64,000 bases of DNA from assembly GCF_000424385.1 (NCBI RefSeq), contig NZ_AUJU01000005.1, positions 147,472-211,471 on the forward strand, read 5' to 3'. The translations under genes and the position numbers were made by a program. Numbering within the stretch: position 1 is the stretch's first letter; each line of letters begins with the position of its first letter. This stretch comes from Butyrivibrio sp. LC3010. GTDB lineage: Bacteria > Bacillota > Clostridia > Lachnospirales > Lachnospiraceae. This document shows positions 1 to 7,305 of this stretch, piece after piece. Under the pieces are notes generated by a model. The model did no database searches and had not been told where the DNA came from. It worked only from the letters and a program-made list of their open reading frames with translations.

Positions 1-2
1 CG

Positions 3-1859
3 GCTATAGTGACAGTAAAGCCGGTCCAGTCGGAACCTGATCCGGAGCCAACTCCTGATCCGGAGCCAACTCCTAATCCGGAGCCAACTCCTAATCCGGA
101 GCCAACTCCTGATCCTCAAGTAGAGCCTAAGGCTCCGGTAATTGCCGGGCCTCAGAATCTTGAATGGTATGAGGGAGACGGGACGCTTCGAAAACTAACT
201 GTAAGTGCAGCGACTGAGGATGCGGGAAAACTTTCTTACCAATGGTATGAAGGGAACACTCCGGGATTTGAGCCGGGAAATGAGAGTATTATCATCGGCG
301 CAACCGGTTCAGAGTATTTTATACCGGTTCCTGCTACCATGGCGATAGGTAAATATTATTACAAGTGCGTAGTGACAAATACATTAGAATCGAAAAGTGT
401 TCATTCTGCAAGCAGTGTAGCAACTGTGACAGTAAAGCCGCTAAAGCCGGGAAAACCTACTATAAATGGGCCCCAGAACCTTGAATGGTATGAAGGGGAC
501 AATATGCAGCGAAGGCTCATGGTAACAGCTCGGGCAGAAAATGTCGGTCTCATGACTTATCAGTGGTATAAAGGCACATCACCGGATTTTGTACCGGGAG
601 ATTCAAACATTATAGCAAAAGCAACAAGAGCAGACTATAGTATTCCAAGTCCCGGAAAGATGTCTGCAGGCCTATATTATTACAAATGCGTAGTAACAAA
701 TTCGAGAGGCGAAGAATCTGCATCTGCCATAAGCTCTGCGGCAATTGTGACTGTTAAATCTATATCAACTATAGAACCTTTGCCTGTTTCCGATCAGGGG
801 ACAATGAATGTTGATATAGAACGCAAGGAAAATACACCTGATGTAGCAGTTCGCGGCCTGACGGAGGAAGTTGCCTGGGCGGTAGCGACTGATGAAGAAA
901 AGAATGAGATAGGTAAAGGCGCTGATGGAAAGCTGTGGCTTGAAATCACAAATATTGATAACTCCGTAACTGCTGATGACAGACAGAAAGTTGAGCAGGA
1001 AGCCAAGATATTAAATGATGCCACAGTTGGAATGTATCTTGATTTTTCTATGTTTTTCCAACTCGGCAACGGCTATAAGAGAAAAATCAGCTCGCTAAAC
1101 GGAAAAAATATAAAAGCGACAGTTACAGTTCCTGCACATTTACTCACCACAGAAAAGAAGAGAACTTTTTATCTTGTAAGCATACATAACGGAATATTAA
1201 GAATTCATGGAAGCTCACTATCAGACAAGATAAACGCAACAATCTATGATTTTTCAACTTATGCAATCATATATGCAGATGAGGATGAGCCTGTCTTTGA
1301 AGCGAACATAAAAATAGAGCAGACCAATAATAAGATCATAGTCAAATGGGATAAGATACGTGATGTGGGAAAAGTTGATCTGTTTTTGCAATATTGTGGA
1401 AAAAAATACTCCAAAAAGCCTACAAAGACCACAAAGAGCAGGAAAGTTGCAATTACTACTCTCAAAGGCAAAAAAATCAATCAGACCAGGAATTACAAGA
1501 TGTATCTGGTAGCATACGATAGCAGTGGTAAACGCATAGGTAAAACCTTAAGTTGTCATTTTGCAGGAAAGCTTAATAAGTATACCAATCCTAAAAAGCT
1601 GAAACTTTCTACGAAACAGCTTAAGGTAGCTGTAGGACAAAGTGCAAGGATTAAGGCATCAATAAAATATGAGGATCCCAAAAAGAAGGCTCTGTCAACA
1701 AAACATGCTCCGAGATACCGTTATGTATCAGATGTACCAGAGATAGCAGCAGTTGACAAAAAAGGTAATATCACAGGACTCAGTCCAGGGACTTGCGATG
1801 TGTATGTATGCTGTCAGAATGGCATGTCAAAACATGTATCTGTGACGGTTACGGAGTAA
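3..1859 (+). CDS. Ig-like repeat surface protein, C-terminal part (5' end outside window)
   Basis: The reading frame is open to the left edge of the window, and its first residues (AIVTVKP) match the ends of the later repeats, so the gene starts upstream. Visible parts in order: a Pro-rich linker of PDPEPT/PNPEPT units (about residues 10-35 counted from position 9), two related Ig-like repeats of about 100 residues each (each opening with GPQNLEWYEGD and ending in VTVK), a region without recognised domain (about 250-440), and a C-terminal Big2-like Ig domain (about 535-616, with the ITGLSPGTCDVYV signature). No sortase motif or C-terminal membrane anchor is seen. Such proteins are normally secreted and bind surfaces or carbohydrate; that is inferred from the family. 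A GNRA-loop terminator follows directly, so it is transcriptionally separate from the next genes. Confidence 0.8.
   Translation, partial: AIVTVKPVQSEPDPEPTPDPEPTPNPEPTPNPEPTPDPQVEPKAPVIAGPQNLEWYEGDGTLRKLTVSAATEDAGKLSYQWYEGNTPGFEPGNESIIIGATGSEYFIPVPATMAIGKYYYKCVVTNTLESKSVHSASSVATVTVKPLKPGKPTINGPQNLEWYEGDNMQRRLMVTARAENVGLMTYQWYKGTSPDFVPGDSNIIAKATRADYSIPSPGKMSAGLYYYKCVVTNSRGEESASAISSAAIVTVKSISTIEPLPVSDQGTMNVDIERKENTPDVAVRGLTEEVAWAVATDEEKNEIGKGADGKLWLEITNIDNSVTADDRQKVEQEAKILNDATVGMYLDFSMFFQLGNGYKRKISSLNGKNIKATVTVPAHLLTTEKKRTFYLVSIHNGILRIHGSSLSDKINATIYDFSTYAIIYADEDEPVFEANIKIEQTNNKIIVKWDKIRDVGKVDLFLQYCGKKYSKKPTKTTKSRKVAITTLKGKKINQTRNYKMYLVAYDSSGKRIGKTLSCHFAGKLNKYTNPKKLKLSTKQLKVAVGQSARIKASIKYEDPKKKALSTKHAPRYRYVSDVPEIAAVDKKGNITGLSPGTCDVYVCCQNGMSKHVSVTVTE
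36..113 (+). repeat. 18-bp tandem repeat coding a Pro-Glu-Thr linker
   Basis: Four perfect or near-perfect copies of an 18-bp unit (cctgat/cctaat + ccggagccaact) followed by a partial fifth. The only change between copies is gat to aat (Asp to Asn). It codes the P-D/N-P-E-P-T linker of the surface protein. Copy number could change by slippage, altering linker length without breaking frame because the unit is a multiple of three. Confidence 0.9.
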
Positions 1860-1881
1860 AGAAGGTGAGATAAGACTATGG

Positions 1882-1904
1882 AGCGCAGCGTAAGCTGCGC
1901 TTTT
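1882..1904 (+). terminator. Intrinsic terminator, copy 1 of a recurring hairpin
   Basis: Perfect 8-bp stem agcgcagc/gctgcgct with loop gtaa, followed by tttt. It lies 20 bp after the surface-protein stop codon. The same stem recurs at 10018 and 11581. Confidence 0.8.
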
Positions 1905-2006
1905 AGTATGGTTATAAATCATAAGGACAATCTGCACAAGTATTAAGCGATGCTTGAAATGAATATCGCTGTGGCGATATAATACTGCTAAAGGAGAAAG
2001 TATATT

Positions 2007-2684
2007 ATGAAAGAGACAATTTACCATGGATCAGATCATATAATTGAAATGCCGGAGTATGGACTTGGTAGTATGAAAAATGATTATGGCAGAGGATTCT
2101 ACTGTACAAGAAGCCTTGAACTGGCTAAGGAATGGGCTTGTGGCAGGGGGAACAGTGGGTATGCTAATGAATATGAGTTAGAGATGGATGGACTAAAAAT
2201 TCTTAACTTAAATGAAGAACCTTATAACATTCTTAACTGGCTGGCAGTTCTGACCAAGCATAGAACATATTGGCAAAACAGTAGTATTTCTGCGGATGCA
2301 AAGAATTATTTACAGGATAATTTCTATGTAGATTTGTCTGAGGCAGATGTTGTCATAGGCTATAGGGCAGATGATTCATATTTTACTTTTGCACAGGATT
2401 TTGTGGCAGGTGCTATTTCCTTGGAAAAATTAAAACGGGCTATGCATCTTGGAGAACTTGGCGAACAAATTGTACTAATAAGTAAGAAGGCATTTGAAAA
2501 TATAAAATATATTGGTAGTCATGAGGCAGATGTTGATATTTACTACAATCAGAAAATGGAAAGGGACGGCAGAGCCAGAAAAGAATATCGTGAGGAAAAA
2601 CGTTCTGCTTCTGAAATAAGTGAACTATATATGTTGGATATTATGAGAGAGGGCATGCAAAATGGAGATCCACGCTTACGATGA
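2007..2684 (+). CDS. DUF3990 family protein (possible ADP-ribosyltransferase-like toxin)
   Basis: 225 residues. The N-terminus (YHGSDHII near residues 5-12, then YGRGFYCT near 28-35) matches the start of DUF3990 proteins. As I recall, the family is grouped with ADP-ribosyltransferase folds, in which H/Y-G and Y-x-x-GFY-x-T motifs bind NAD; a toxin role is an inference. The ATG has a good ribosome site (aaaggaga, 1990-1997). The stop codon overlaps the next gene by 23 bp, so the two are co-translated. The partner encodes a helix-turn-helix, an arrangement typical of toxin-antitoxin or other regulated pairs. The E-x-E of a classical ART is not obvious, so activity is uncertain. Confidence 0.7.
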   Translation: MKETIYHGSDHIIEMPEYGLGSMKNDYGRGFYCTRSLELAKEWACGRGNSGYANEYELEMDGLKILNLNEEPYNILNWLAVLTKHRTYWQNSSISADAKNYLQDNFYVDLSEADVVIGYRADDSYFTFAQDFVAGAISLEKLKRAMHLGELGEQIVLISKKAFENIKYIGSHEADVDIYYNQKMERDGRARKEYREEKRSASEISELYMLDIMREGMQNGDPRLR

Positions 2685-3300
2685 AATGTATATCGAATCT
2701 GCACAGAACATAATGGGGCATATGTTTGATTTTGCAATTAATGAAGTTGGTATAGATTCGGATAAATATGCCGGTATGTTTGCAATTTCACCAATTGCCA
2801 TCCAGATGGAAAAGGGAAATCCTACCTATGTAGCCGGGAAAACCGGCCCTGAGATAGTCAGATTGGTTTTAGAAACTGCAGGTTATAATGTACCTATACC
2901 GCAGGATAAAATGTATATTGATAGAAGCCCTGAGTATTGGGGAGGATGGGTACTTTCCTACTATCAGTGGGTTAGAGATTTGCATTTTTCCTATATTTTG
3001 AAGGCTGTGCATTTTTCTGAATTATTGAGAATGTATCCTGTTTTTCATGAAATGGATATTATGAAGTTTGTTGAAGAGCTAGATTATAAACTGCAAACAT
3101 ATTATCCTGATACTGCACTGAAACGTTATAGAACCAGACTGGGAATATCACAAAAAGAATTATCGATTAAATCCGGAGTATCATTAAGACAGATTCAACT
3201 TTTTGAGCAAAGACAAAGAGATATAAGGAAAAGCCAGGCAGAAACTGTTTTGCAACTTAGTAAGGCTTTAGGCTGTGATATGAAGGATTTGATAATGTGA
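2662..3300 (+). CDS. Two-domain protein with C-terminal XRE helix-turn-helix, partner of DUF3990
   Basis: 212 residues. Residues 1-145 form an unrecognised helical, Tyr/Trp-rich domain; it begins like the short DUF3791-type partners of DUF3990 proteins (AQNIMGHMFDFAINEVGIDS) but is longer. Residues 150-212 are an XRE helix-turn-helix (LGISQKELSIKSGVSLRQI then E-x-x-x-R). The start at 2662 overlaps the end of the DUF3990 gene and has gagaggg about nine bases upstream; ATG 2686 is an alternative. It most likely neutralises or represses its neighbour; this rests on gene order and the HTH, not on a recognised antitoxin family. Confidence 0.65.
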   Translation: MEIHAYDEMYIESAQNIMGHMFDFAINEVGIDSDKYAGMFAISPIAIQMEKGNPTYVAGKTGPEIVRLVLETAGYNVPIPQDKMYIDRSPEYWGGWVLSYYQWVRDLHFSYILKAVHFSELLRMYPVFHEMDIMKFVEELDYKLQTYYPDTALKRYRTRLGISQKELSIKSGVSLRQIQLFEQRQRDIRKSQAETVLQLSKALGCDMKDLIM

Positions 3301-3309
3301 AAGGGATTT

Positions 3310-3375
3310 GTCTGAGGCAGAGTATGGTAATGAAGATGGCCGAGGCTGTTGTAATAATCAACAGTTGTGCCAAGT
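3310..3375 (+). pseudogene. Relic of a hip kinase gene
   Basis: About 35 bases (gaggcagagt..atggtaatgaagatggccgaggct) are nearly identical to 4403-4440 inside the downstream hipT-like gene, with a 2-base deletion that breaks the frame. Similarity fades after that into ctgttg-taataat-caacag, a small inverted repeat. It looks like the remainder of a second copy lost by deletion or gene conversion. No open frame survives. Confidence 0.6.
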
Positions 3376-3431
3376 ATTAGAGCCATGTTTTTGAGTACAG
3401 AATATGATGGAACAGTATCCCCAAGAAAAAA

Positions 3432-3531
3432 TATACCCCAAAGGGTATAAAATAATGCAAAATATCAATATTACACCCTATAAGGTATAAAATAACTAGT
3501 ATGAGTTGAAATTATACCTTATAGGGTGTAA
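3432..3531 (+). promoter_or_regulatory. Three palindromic operators of the hipBST-like operon
   Basis: Three related inverted repeats: 3432-3449 (tataccc-caaa-gggtata), 3471-3490 (ttacaccctataaggtataa) and 3512-3531 (ttataccttatagggtgtaa). The second and third are exact reverse complements over all 20 bp. A possible -35 (ttgaaa, 3506-3511) abuts the third, which then covers the spacer and -10 and sits just before the hipB ATG. This is what an autorepressing HipB-type regulator would need. Repression is inferred. Confidence 0.7.
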
Positions 3532-3540
3532 ATTTATATT

Positions 3541-3753
3541 ATGAATAAAATAGCAGAATATATAAAAACAGAACGAAAAAAGGCAGGTTTAACTCAGGAA
3601 GAATTTGCACTACGTGCAGGTCTTGGGCTTAGATTTGTGCGTGAACTTGAACAGGGAAAAGAGACCGTACGCATGGACAAAGTTAACCAGGCACTCACCA
3701 TGTTTGGAATGGAAGCAGTCCCAGGGGAATTATCGCGCGATATAGATGTTTGA
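3541..3753 (+). CDS. hipB: HipB-like XRE-family repressor/antitoxin
   Basis: 70 residues, essentially one helix-turn-helix domain (IKTERKKAGLTQEEFALRAG, then LRFVRELEQGKETVRMDKV), as in HipB and Y4mF-type regulators. It is the first gene of a three-gene operon and the ATG lies 9 bp after the third palindrome. The only Shine-Dalgarno-like sequence (agggtg) lies inside that operator, so operator binding and translation initiation share bases. It should dimerise on the three palindromes and repress its own operon, as HipB does. Confidence 0.82.
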   Translation: MNKIAEYIKTERKKAGLTQEEFALRAGLGLRFVRELEQGKETVRMDKVNQALTMFGMEAVPGELSRDIDV

Positions 3754-3779
3754 TTAAAAATATTTACAGGTGAAAAATT

Positions 3780-4100
3780 ATGAGTAGAATAGGCAAGGTT
3801 TATGTTCAGGGAATTCCGGTGGGAGAAATATCCGAAGAGGATGATGGTTACTTGTTCAAATACTATGAGTCATATTTACAAAATGAAGGAGCATTAGCCG
3901 TAAGCTTGACACTACCTTTGCAAAGTGAAGAGTATAAATCAAATGTCTTATTCCCTTTTTTTGATGGGCTCATACCAGAGGGGTGGCTTTTAAATGTTGT
4001 AGAGCGGAATTGGAAGGTAGACAGTAAGGATAGATTTGGGTTAATGCTTGCATCGTGCCGTGATTGTATAGGAGATGTCTGTGTGGAGGCTGTTGAATGA
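3780..4100 (+). CDS. hipS: HipS-like protein (stand-alone HipA N-terminal subdomain)
   Basis: 106 residues matching only the N-terminal part of HipA kinases (couple_hipA): G-x-V-YVQG near the start, F-x-Y-x-x-Y-L near 27-34, then VSLTLPLQ and FPFFDGLIPEGWLL (about 45-73). In ordinary HipA this region is fused to the kinase; here it ends and the kinase follows as a separate gene sharing the ATGA overlap. In E. coli HipBST the equivalent HipS is the antitoxin that inhibits the HipT kinase. By homology of layout this gene should be the antitoxin; that has to be tested. Confidence 0.78.
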   Translation: MSRIGKVYVQGIPVGEISEEDDGYLFKYYESYLQNEGALAVSLTLPLQSEEYKSNVLFPFFDGLIPEGWLLNVVERNWKVDSKDRFGLMLASCRDCIGDVCVEAVE

Positions 4101-5041
4101 GATGTTTATGCTGTAATAAGGAAATAAATGTTGCAGATGTGGAGTCGGTAAGAATAGGATGGCATAAGAAATGTGTCAAAAAATTCTTTGGTACAGAACA
4201 TCTTCCGGAATTGGATATTGATGATGAAACATTTGAGAAAATGGCAGATGCAGCTGTAAATAAAGGGCTTACTATTCCCGGAGTCCAGAAGAAACTATCT
4301 GTTCATTTAAGCAGAGATGCCGGAGTATCCAAACTGACTATAATAGATTATCCAGCAGGATATATCATTAAACCACAATCTGCGATTTATAAGTATCTGC
4401 CCGAGGCAGAGTTCATGGTAATGAAGATGGCCGAGGCTATAGGTATAAAAACAGTACCTTGCGCACTTATCAAGACAGATGGCAGTTACACCTATATTAC
4501 TAAAAGAGTTGACAGAAATAAGAGCAAAATGCTGGCTATGGAGGACTTTTGCCAACTTTCCGAAAGAATGACAAGTGACAAATATAGAGGCTCCTATGAA
4601 AACTGCGGAAAAGTTATAAAAAAATATTCACAAAATATTGGAATTGATTTGGCAGAGCTATATTATAGGCTCTTGTTTTGTTTTGTGACCGGTAATTCCG
4701 ATATGCATTTGAAGAATTTTTCACTTATCGAAAATGCTCCTGGAAATAGAATATATGGTTTATCACCTGCATATGATTTATTACCAGTGAACCTACTTCT
4801 TCCGGAAGATCTGGATCAAATGGCATTGTCATTAAATGGTAAAAAAAGAAATATCAGGAAAAAGGACTGGATGATACTTGCTGACAATTTTGGACTTACG
4901 GAAAGAGTGGCAACAAACTTGATCGGTAAAATCAAGGGTGCAAAAGATGTAATCATTAATGAGATAGGATTCTCATATTTACCGGAAAAAATGAAGGAAG
5001 ATATGATAAAAATTGTAGAAGCTAGAATGGCAGTGATTTAG
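4097..5041 (+). CDS. hipT: HipT-like Ser/Thr kinase toxin (HipA C-terminal kinase)
   Basis: 314 residues, about 130 shorter than HipA because the N-terminal subdomain is a separate gene. Residues 3-26 carry a Cys-rich knuckle (C3, C5, C6, H23, C26) that may bind zinc. The Gly-rich loop is T59-I-P-G-V-Q-K (59-65); HipA and HipT usually have an autophosphorylated Ser here, so the Thr-Ile-Pro variant is odd. Catalytic loop N200-S-D-M-H-L-K-N207 and the metal-binding D227 of AYDLLP are intact, so kinase activity is expected. Family targets are aminoacyl-tRNA synthetases (GltX, TrpS); the target here is unknown. Start overlaps hipS stop (ATGA), with ggagg at 4086. Confidence 0.8.
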   Translation: MRCLCCNKEINVADVESVRIGWHKKCVKKFFGTEHLPELDIDDETFEKMADAAVNKGLTIPGVQKKLSVHLSRDAGVSKLTIIDYPAGYIIKPQSAIYKYLPEAEFMVMKMAEAIGIKTVPCALIKTDGSYTYITKRVDRNKSKMLAMEDFCQLSERMTSDKYRGSYENCGKVIKKYSQNIGIDLAELYYRLLFCFVTGNSDMHLKNFSLIENAPGNRIYGLSPAYDLLPVNLLLPEDLDQMALSLNGKKRNIRKKDWMILADNFGLTERVATNLIGKIKGAKDVIINEIGFSYLPEKMKEDMIKIVEARMAVI

Positions 5042-5157
5042 AATTAGGCTGTGATGTGATGAAAAACGAAAAGTTGATATACAATTTCGGTCAGCGTATT
5101 GAATTTGTACATGACTTTAAAAATTTCCATATAATTTCAAGAATTTTGTGAAAACTA

Positions 5158-5166
5158 TGGTATAAT
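5158..5166 (+). promoter_or_regulatory. Extended -10 promoter element for the glycan locus
   Basis: TGG-TATAAT is a good extended -10 motif; no clear -35 lies 16-18 bp upstream. Transcription would begin near 5173 and produce a leader of about 210 nt before the first oxidoreductase gene. The 5042-5381 gap otherwise holds a stretch resembling the end of an XRE gene (gaattaggctgtgatgtgatg at 5041-5061, compare 3265-3285) and the terminator below. Confidence 0.55.
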
Positions 5167-5292
5167 ATTATTATATTTTTCAAAGCTTGCACCGTGACAA
5201 CTTCAAATTTGATTTTTGCTTTACAGGATTGCTTAGATGTAATATTGCAAAGGAAAAAGAACAACAGTCAGAAACAAATTAATAGAATTATT

Positions 5293-5345
5293 AACCACCG
5301 TAAAGCAGAGATGAAATATGAAGCTGCTATGCGGTGGTTTTTATA
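5293..5345 (+). terminator. Leader terminator ahead of the glycan locus
   Basis: Inverted repeat aaccaccg (5293-5300) / cggtggtt (5332-5339), with an inner agcag/ctgct pairing, followed by tttttatatt. It lies in the leader after the extended -10 promoter and 37 bp before the first ATG, so it would attenuate the operon unless bypassed. The second gene of the operon is a NusG paralogue that could do this. Confidence 0.6.
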
Positions 5346-5381
5346 TTATGGTATGTTAGCGTTTTCGATTGAGGGGAGAAA

Positions 5382-6380
5382 ATGATACGAATTGGCATAA
5401 TCGGTACCGGAAGAATTGCCGGTAGAGCCGTTAATGAAATAAAAGAGGTTGAAGACCTCTGTCTTTTTTCTGTATTTAATCCCGATAAAGAACACGCAGA
5501 AGAATTTGCAAAAAAATATAATATTGATCACGCATATTCTGATATAGATGACTTCCTTGAAAGTGTTGATGCGATTTACATTGCTTCGCCGCACGGAACA
5601 CATTATGAATATGCTAGAAAAGCACTGACAAAGAAAAAGCACGTGCTCTGTGAAAAACCAATGGTACTAAGCGGCAGTGAAGTCAGAAATCTTTATGAAA
5701 TAGCTGAAAGTAACAACATTATTTTGATGGAAGCCATAAAAACAGCTTATTGTCCCGGATTTCAGAAACTTGAAGAGGTAGTAAAAAGTAGTGCTATCGG
5801 CAGCGTAATTGACGTAGAAGCAGCATTTACAAGACTTACAGATGGAAATGTAAGAGAACTTACTGACATAACAAATGGTGGGGCGTTCACAGAATTTGGC
5901 AGTTATACTATGCTTCCGATATTTAGATTTCTAGGCACAGACTATAGGCAGGTGTTTTATCATTCAATTCCTGTTAAGCATAGCGAGGGTGTGGACGGCT
6001 ACACAAAAGCTATATTTAAATATGAAAATAAATTCGCCACGGCAAAGACAGGACTAACAGTTAAAAGTGAAGGTCAGCTTCTGATATCTGGAACACTAGG
6101 ATATATACTTGTTCCTTCTCCCTGGTGGCTTACAAGATATTTTGAAGTACGCCATGAAGACCCGAAACAAATTGAGAAGTATGAATGTGAATTTGAAGGG
6201 GATGGCTTAAGATACGAATTTAAGGAATTTTGTAAAAGAATTAGTCATGACACAGGAGAGATACCGAAAGGCGTAGAACATAATAACTGTCACAAGGATA
6301 TAGAAGAACTACTTAATCGAGAGAAGTGCGAGGCAGTAGCACGGGCAGAAGTCTTTGAAAAAATGCTGAAGGACAGATGA
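5382..6380 (+). CDS. Gfo/Idh/MocA-family oxidoreductase
   Basis: 332 residues. N-terminal Rossmann fold with G5-I-I-G8-T-G10-R-I-A for NAD(P) and the family's C90-E-K-P-M motif; the C-terminal half is the usual alpha/beta substrate domain. These enzymes oxidise or reduce hydroxyl/keto groups of sugars, nucleotide sugars and polyols. Ribosome site gaggggag at 5371. It is first in the operon, 9 bp ahead of the NusG paralogue. It is strongly similar to the C-terminal part of the fusion protein at 7306 (shared LCEKPM, EFGSYTMLP/EYGSYTMLP, TKTGxxVKSEGQL, SPWWL), so the two probably act on related substrates. Confidence 0.85.
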   Translation: MIRIGIIGTGRIAGRAVNEIKEVEDLCLFSVFNPDKEHAEEFAKKYNIDHAYSDIDDFLESVDAIYIASPHGTHYEYARKALTKKKHVLCEKPMVLSGSEVRNLYEIAESNNIILMEAIKTAYCPGFQKLEEVVKSSAIGSVIDVEAAFTRLTDGNVRELTDITNGGAFTEFGSYTMLPIFRFLGTDYRQVFYHSIPVKHSEGVDGYTKAIFKYENKFATAKTGLTVKSEGQLLISGTLGYILVPSPWWLTRYFEVRHEDPKQIEKYECEFEGDGLRYEFKEFCKRISHDTGEIPKGVEHNNCHKDIEELLNREKCEAVARAEVFEKMLKDR

Positions 6381-6389
6381 GGAACATAA

Positions 6390-7178
6390 ATGGCAGACAC
6401 CTGGTACGTGGTTCAGGTCAAGAGCGGTGATGAACACGAGCTTAGACTACTAATAGAAAACCGAAGCGGCAATGATCTGAAAGGGAAATGTTTTGTGCCA
6501 CTTTATGAAGAAGTAAGAAGAAGTGGTGGTAAGTGTAACATATATTTCAGGCGACTTTTTCCGGGATATATATTTGTTGAAAGTGATAATCCACAGAACA
6601 TATTTGAGAATTTAAAGAAGGTCCCAGAATTCACCAAACTTCTTGGAACCGTGGAAGATGATGGTACTAAGTTATTCATACCAATTGGGGATAAGGATAG
6701 AGAATTCCTTCAGACACTTTTTACGGATGGAATGATGCATGTTAGCTATGTTCATATGGCTAAAAATGGAAGAATAGATAAAATTGTGGGGCCTTTGGCA
6801 AATTACAAAGATCATATAACAAAATTGGAAATGCGACATAGAATGGCCGTAGTTGAAGCAGAAATGTTCGGAAAAAAGAGAAAAGTACGATTTGGCTTAT
6901 GGACAGATGATGATCCTGCTCTTCCGCAATTGCAAAGGCAGTTAGATATATTCGACAACGATGAAAACAATAAAGGAGATGTGCTTACAGGAACTGTAGC
7001 TATAGATATCGGAATCCACGTTGGCGATAAAGTCGTCGATGAAACCGGAATATATGGTGAACAGATTTTTACAGTAGAAAAAGTAAATGCGAAGCACAGA
7101 ACCGTGATTTCTTCATTTGAAATGTATGGGACTACCGCAAGAATAGAGCTTAGAGCAGATGATGTCAAAGTAATATAA
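6390..7178 (+). CDS. loaP: NusG-family antiterminator (LoaP/RfaH-like)
   Basis: 262 residues. Residues 4-110 are a NGN domain (WYVVQVKSGDEHEL, CFVPLYEEVRR, FRRLFPGYIFVE), and residues 205-262 a KOW-like C-terminal domain. The length and the long middle insert separate it from housekeeping NusG (about 175 residues). LoaP paralogues in Firmicutes act as processive antiterminators for long polysaccharide and antibiotic operons. Here the gene lies at the head of about 55 kb of co-directional glycan genes containing internal intrinsic terminators (10018, 11581). That it drives this operon is an inference. The symbol is a best match rather than certain. Confidence 0.75.
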   Translation: MADTWYVVQVKSGDEHELRLLIENRSGNDLKGKCFVPLYEEVRRSGGKCNIYFRRLFPGYIFVESDNPQNIFENLKKVPEFTKLLGTVEDDGTKLFIPIGDKDREFLQTLFTDGMMHVSYVHMAKNGRIDKIVGPLANYKDHITKLEMRHRMAVVEAEMFGKKRKVRFGLWTDDDPALPQLQRQLDIFDNDENNKGDVLTGTVAIDIGIHVGDKVVDETGIYGEQIFTVEKVNAKHRTVISSFEMYGTTARIELRADDVKVI

Positions 7179-7223
7179 CTCAAAATATTATAAAAATCTA
7201 AAGATGGTCCGATATATATAAGA

Positions 7224-7280
7224 AGTAATAAGTATTCTTGTGGATAAAGCAGTGAAAACTCATAAGAATCAGTAGTAACT
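7224..7280 (+). promoter_or_regulatory. Hairpin between NusG paralogue and fusion gene, possible antitermination signal
   Basis: Arms attcttgtg (7234-7242) and cataagaat (7261-7269) pair over 9 bp with one G-U, enclosing an 18-nt loop. Outer bases agt/act near 7223-7280 may extend it with bulges. No U-tract follows, so it is not a terminator. LoaP is known to need an RNA hairpin in the leader of its target; this is a candidate, no more. Confidence 0.3.
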
Positions 7281-7305
7281 GTGATATAGGGTAGAGGGCA
7301 CGCCA

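Noticed and set aside
5194..5385. 63-codon open frame in the leader of the glycan locus
   Set aside because: It spans the terminator hairpin, overlaps the ribosome site of the next gene and has no family resemblance; treated as leader sequence.
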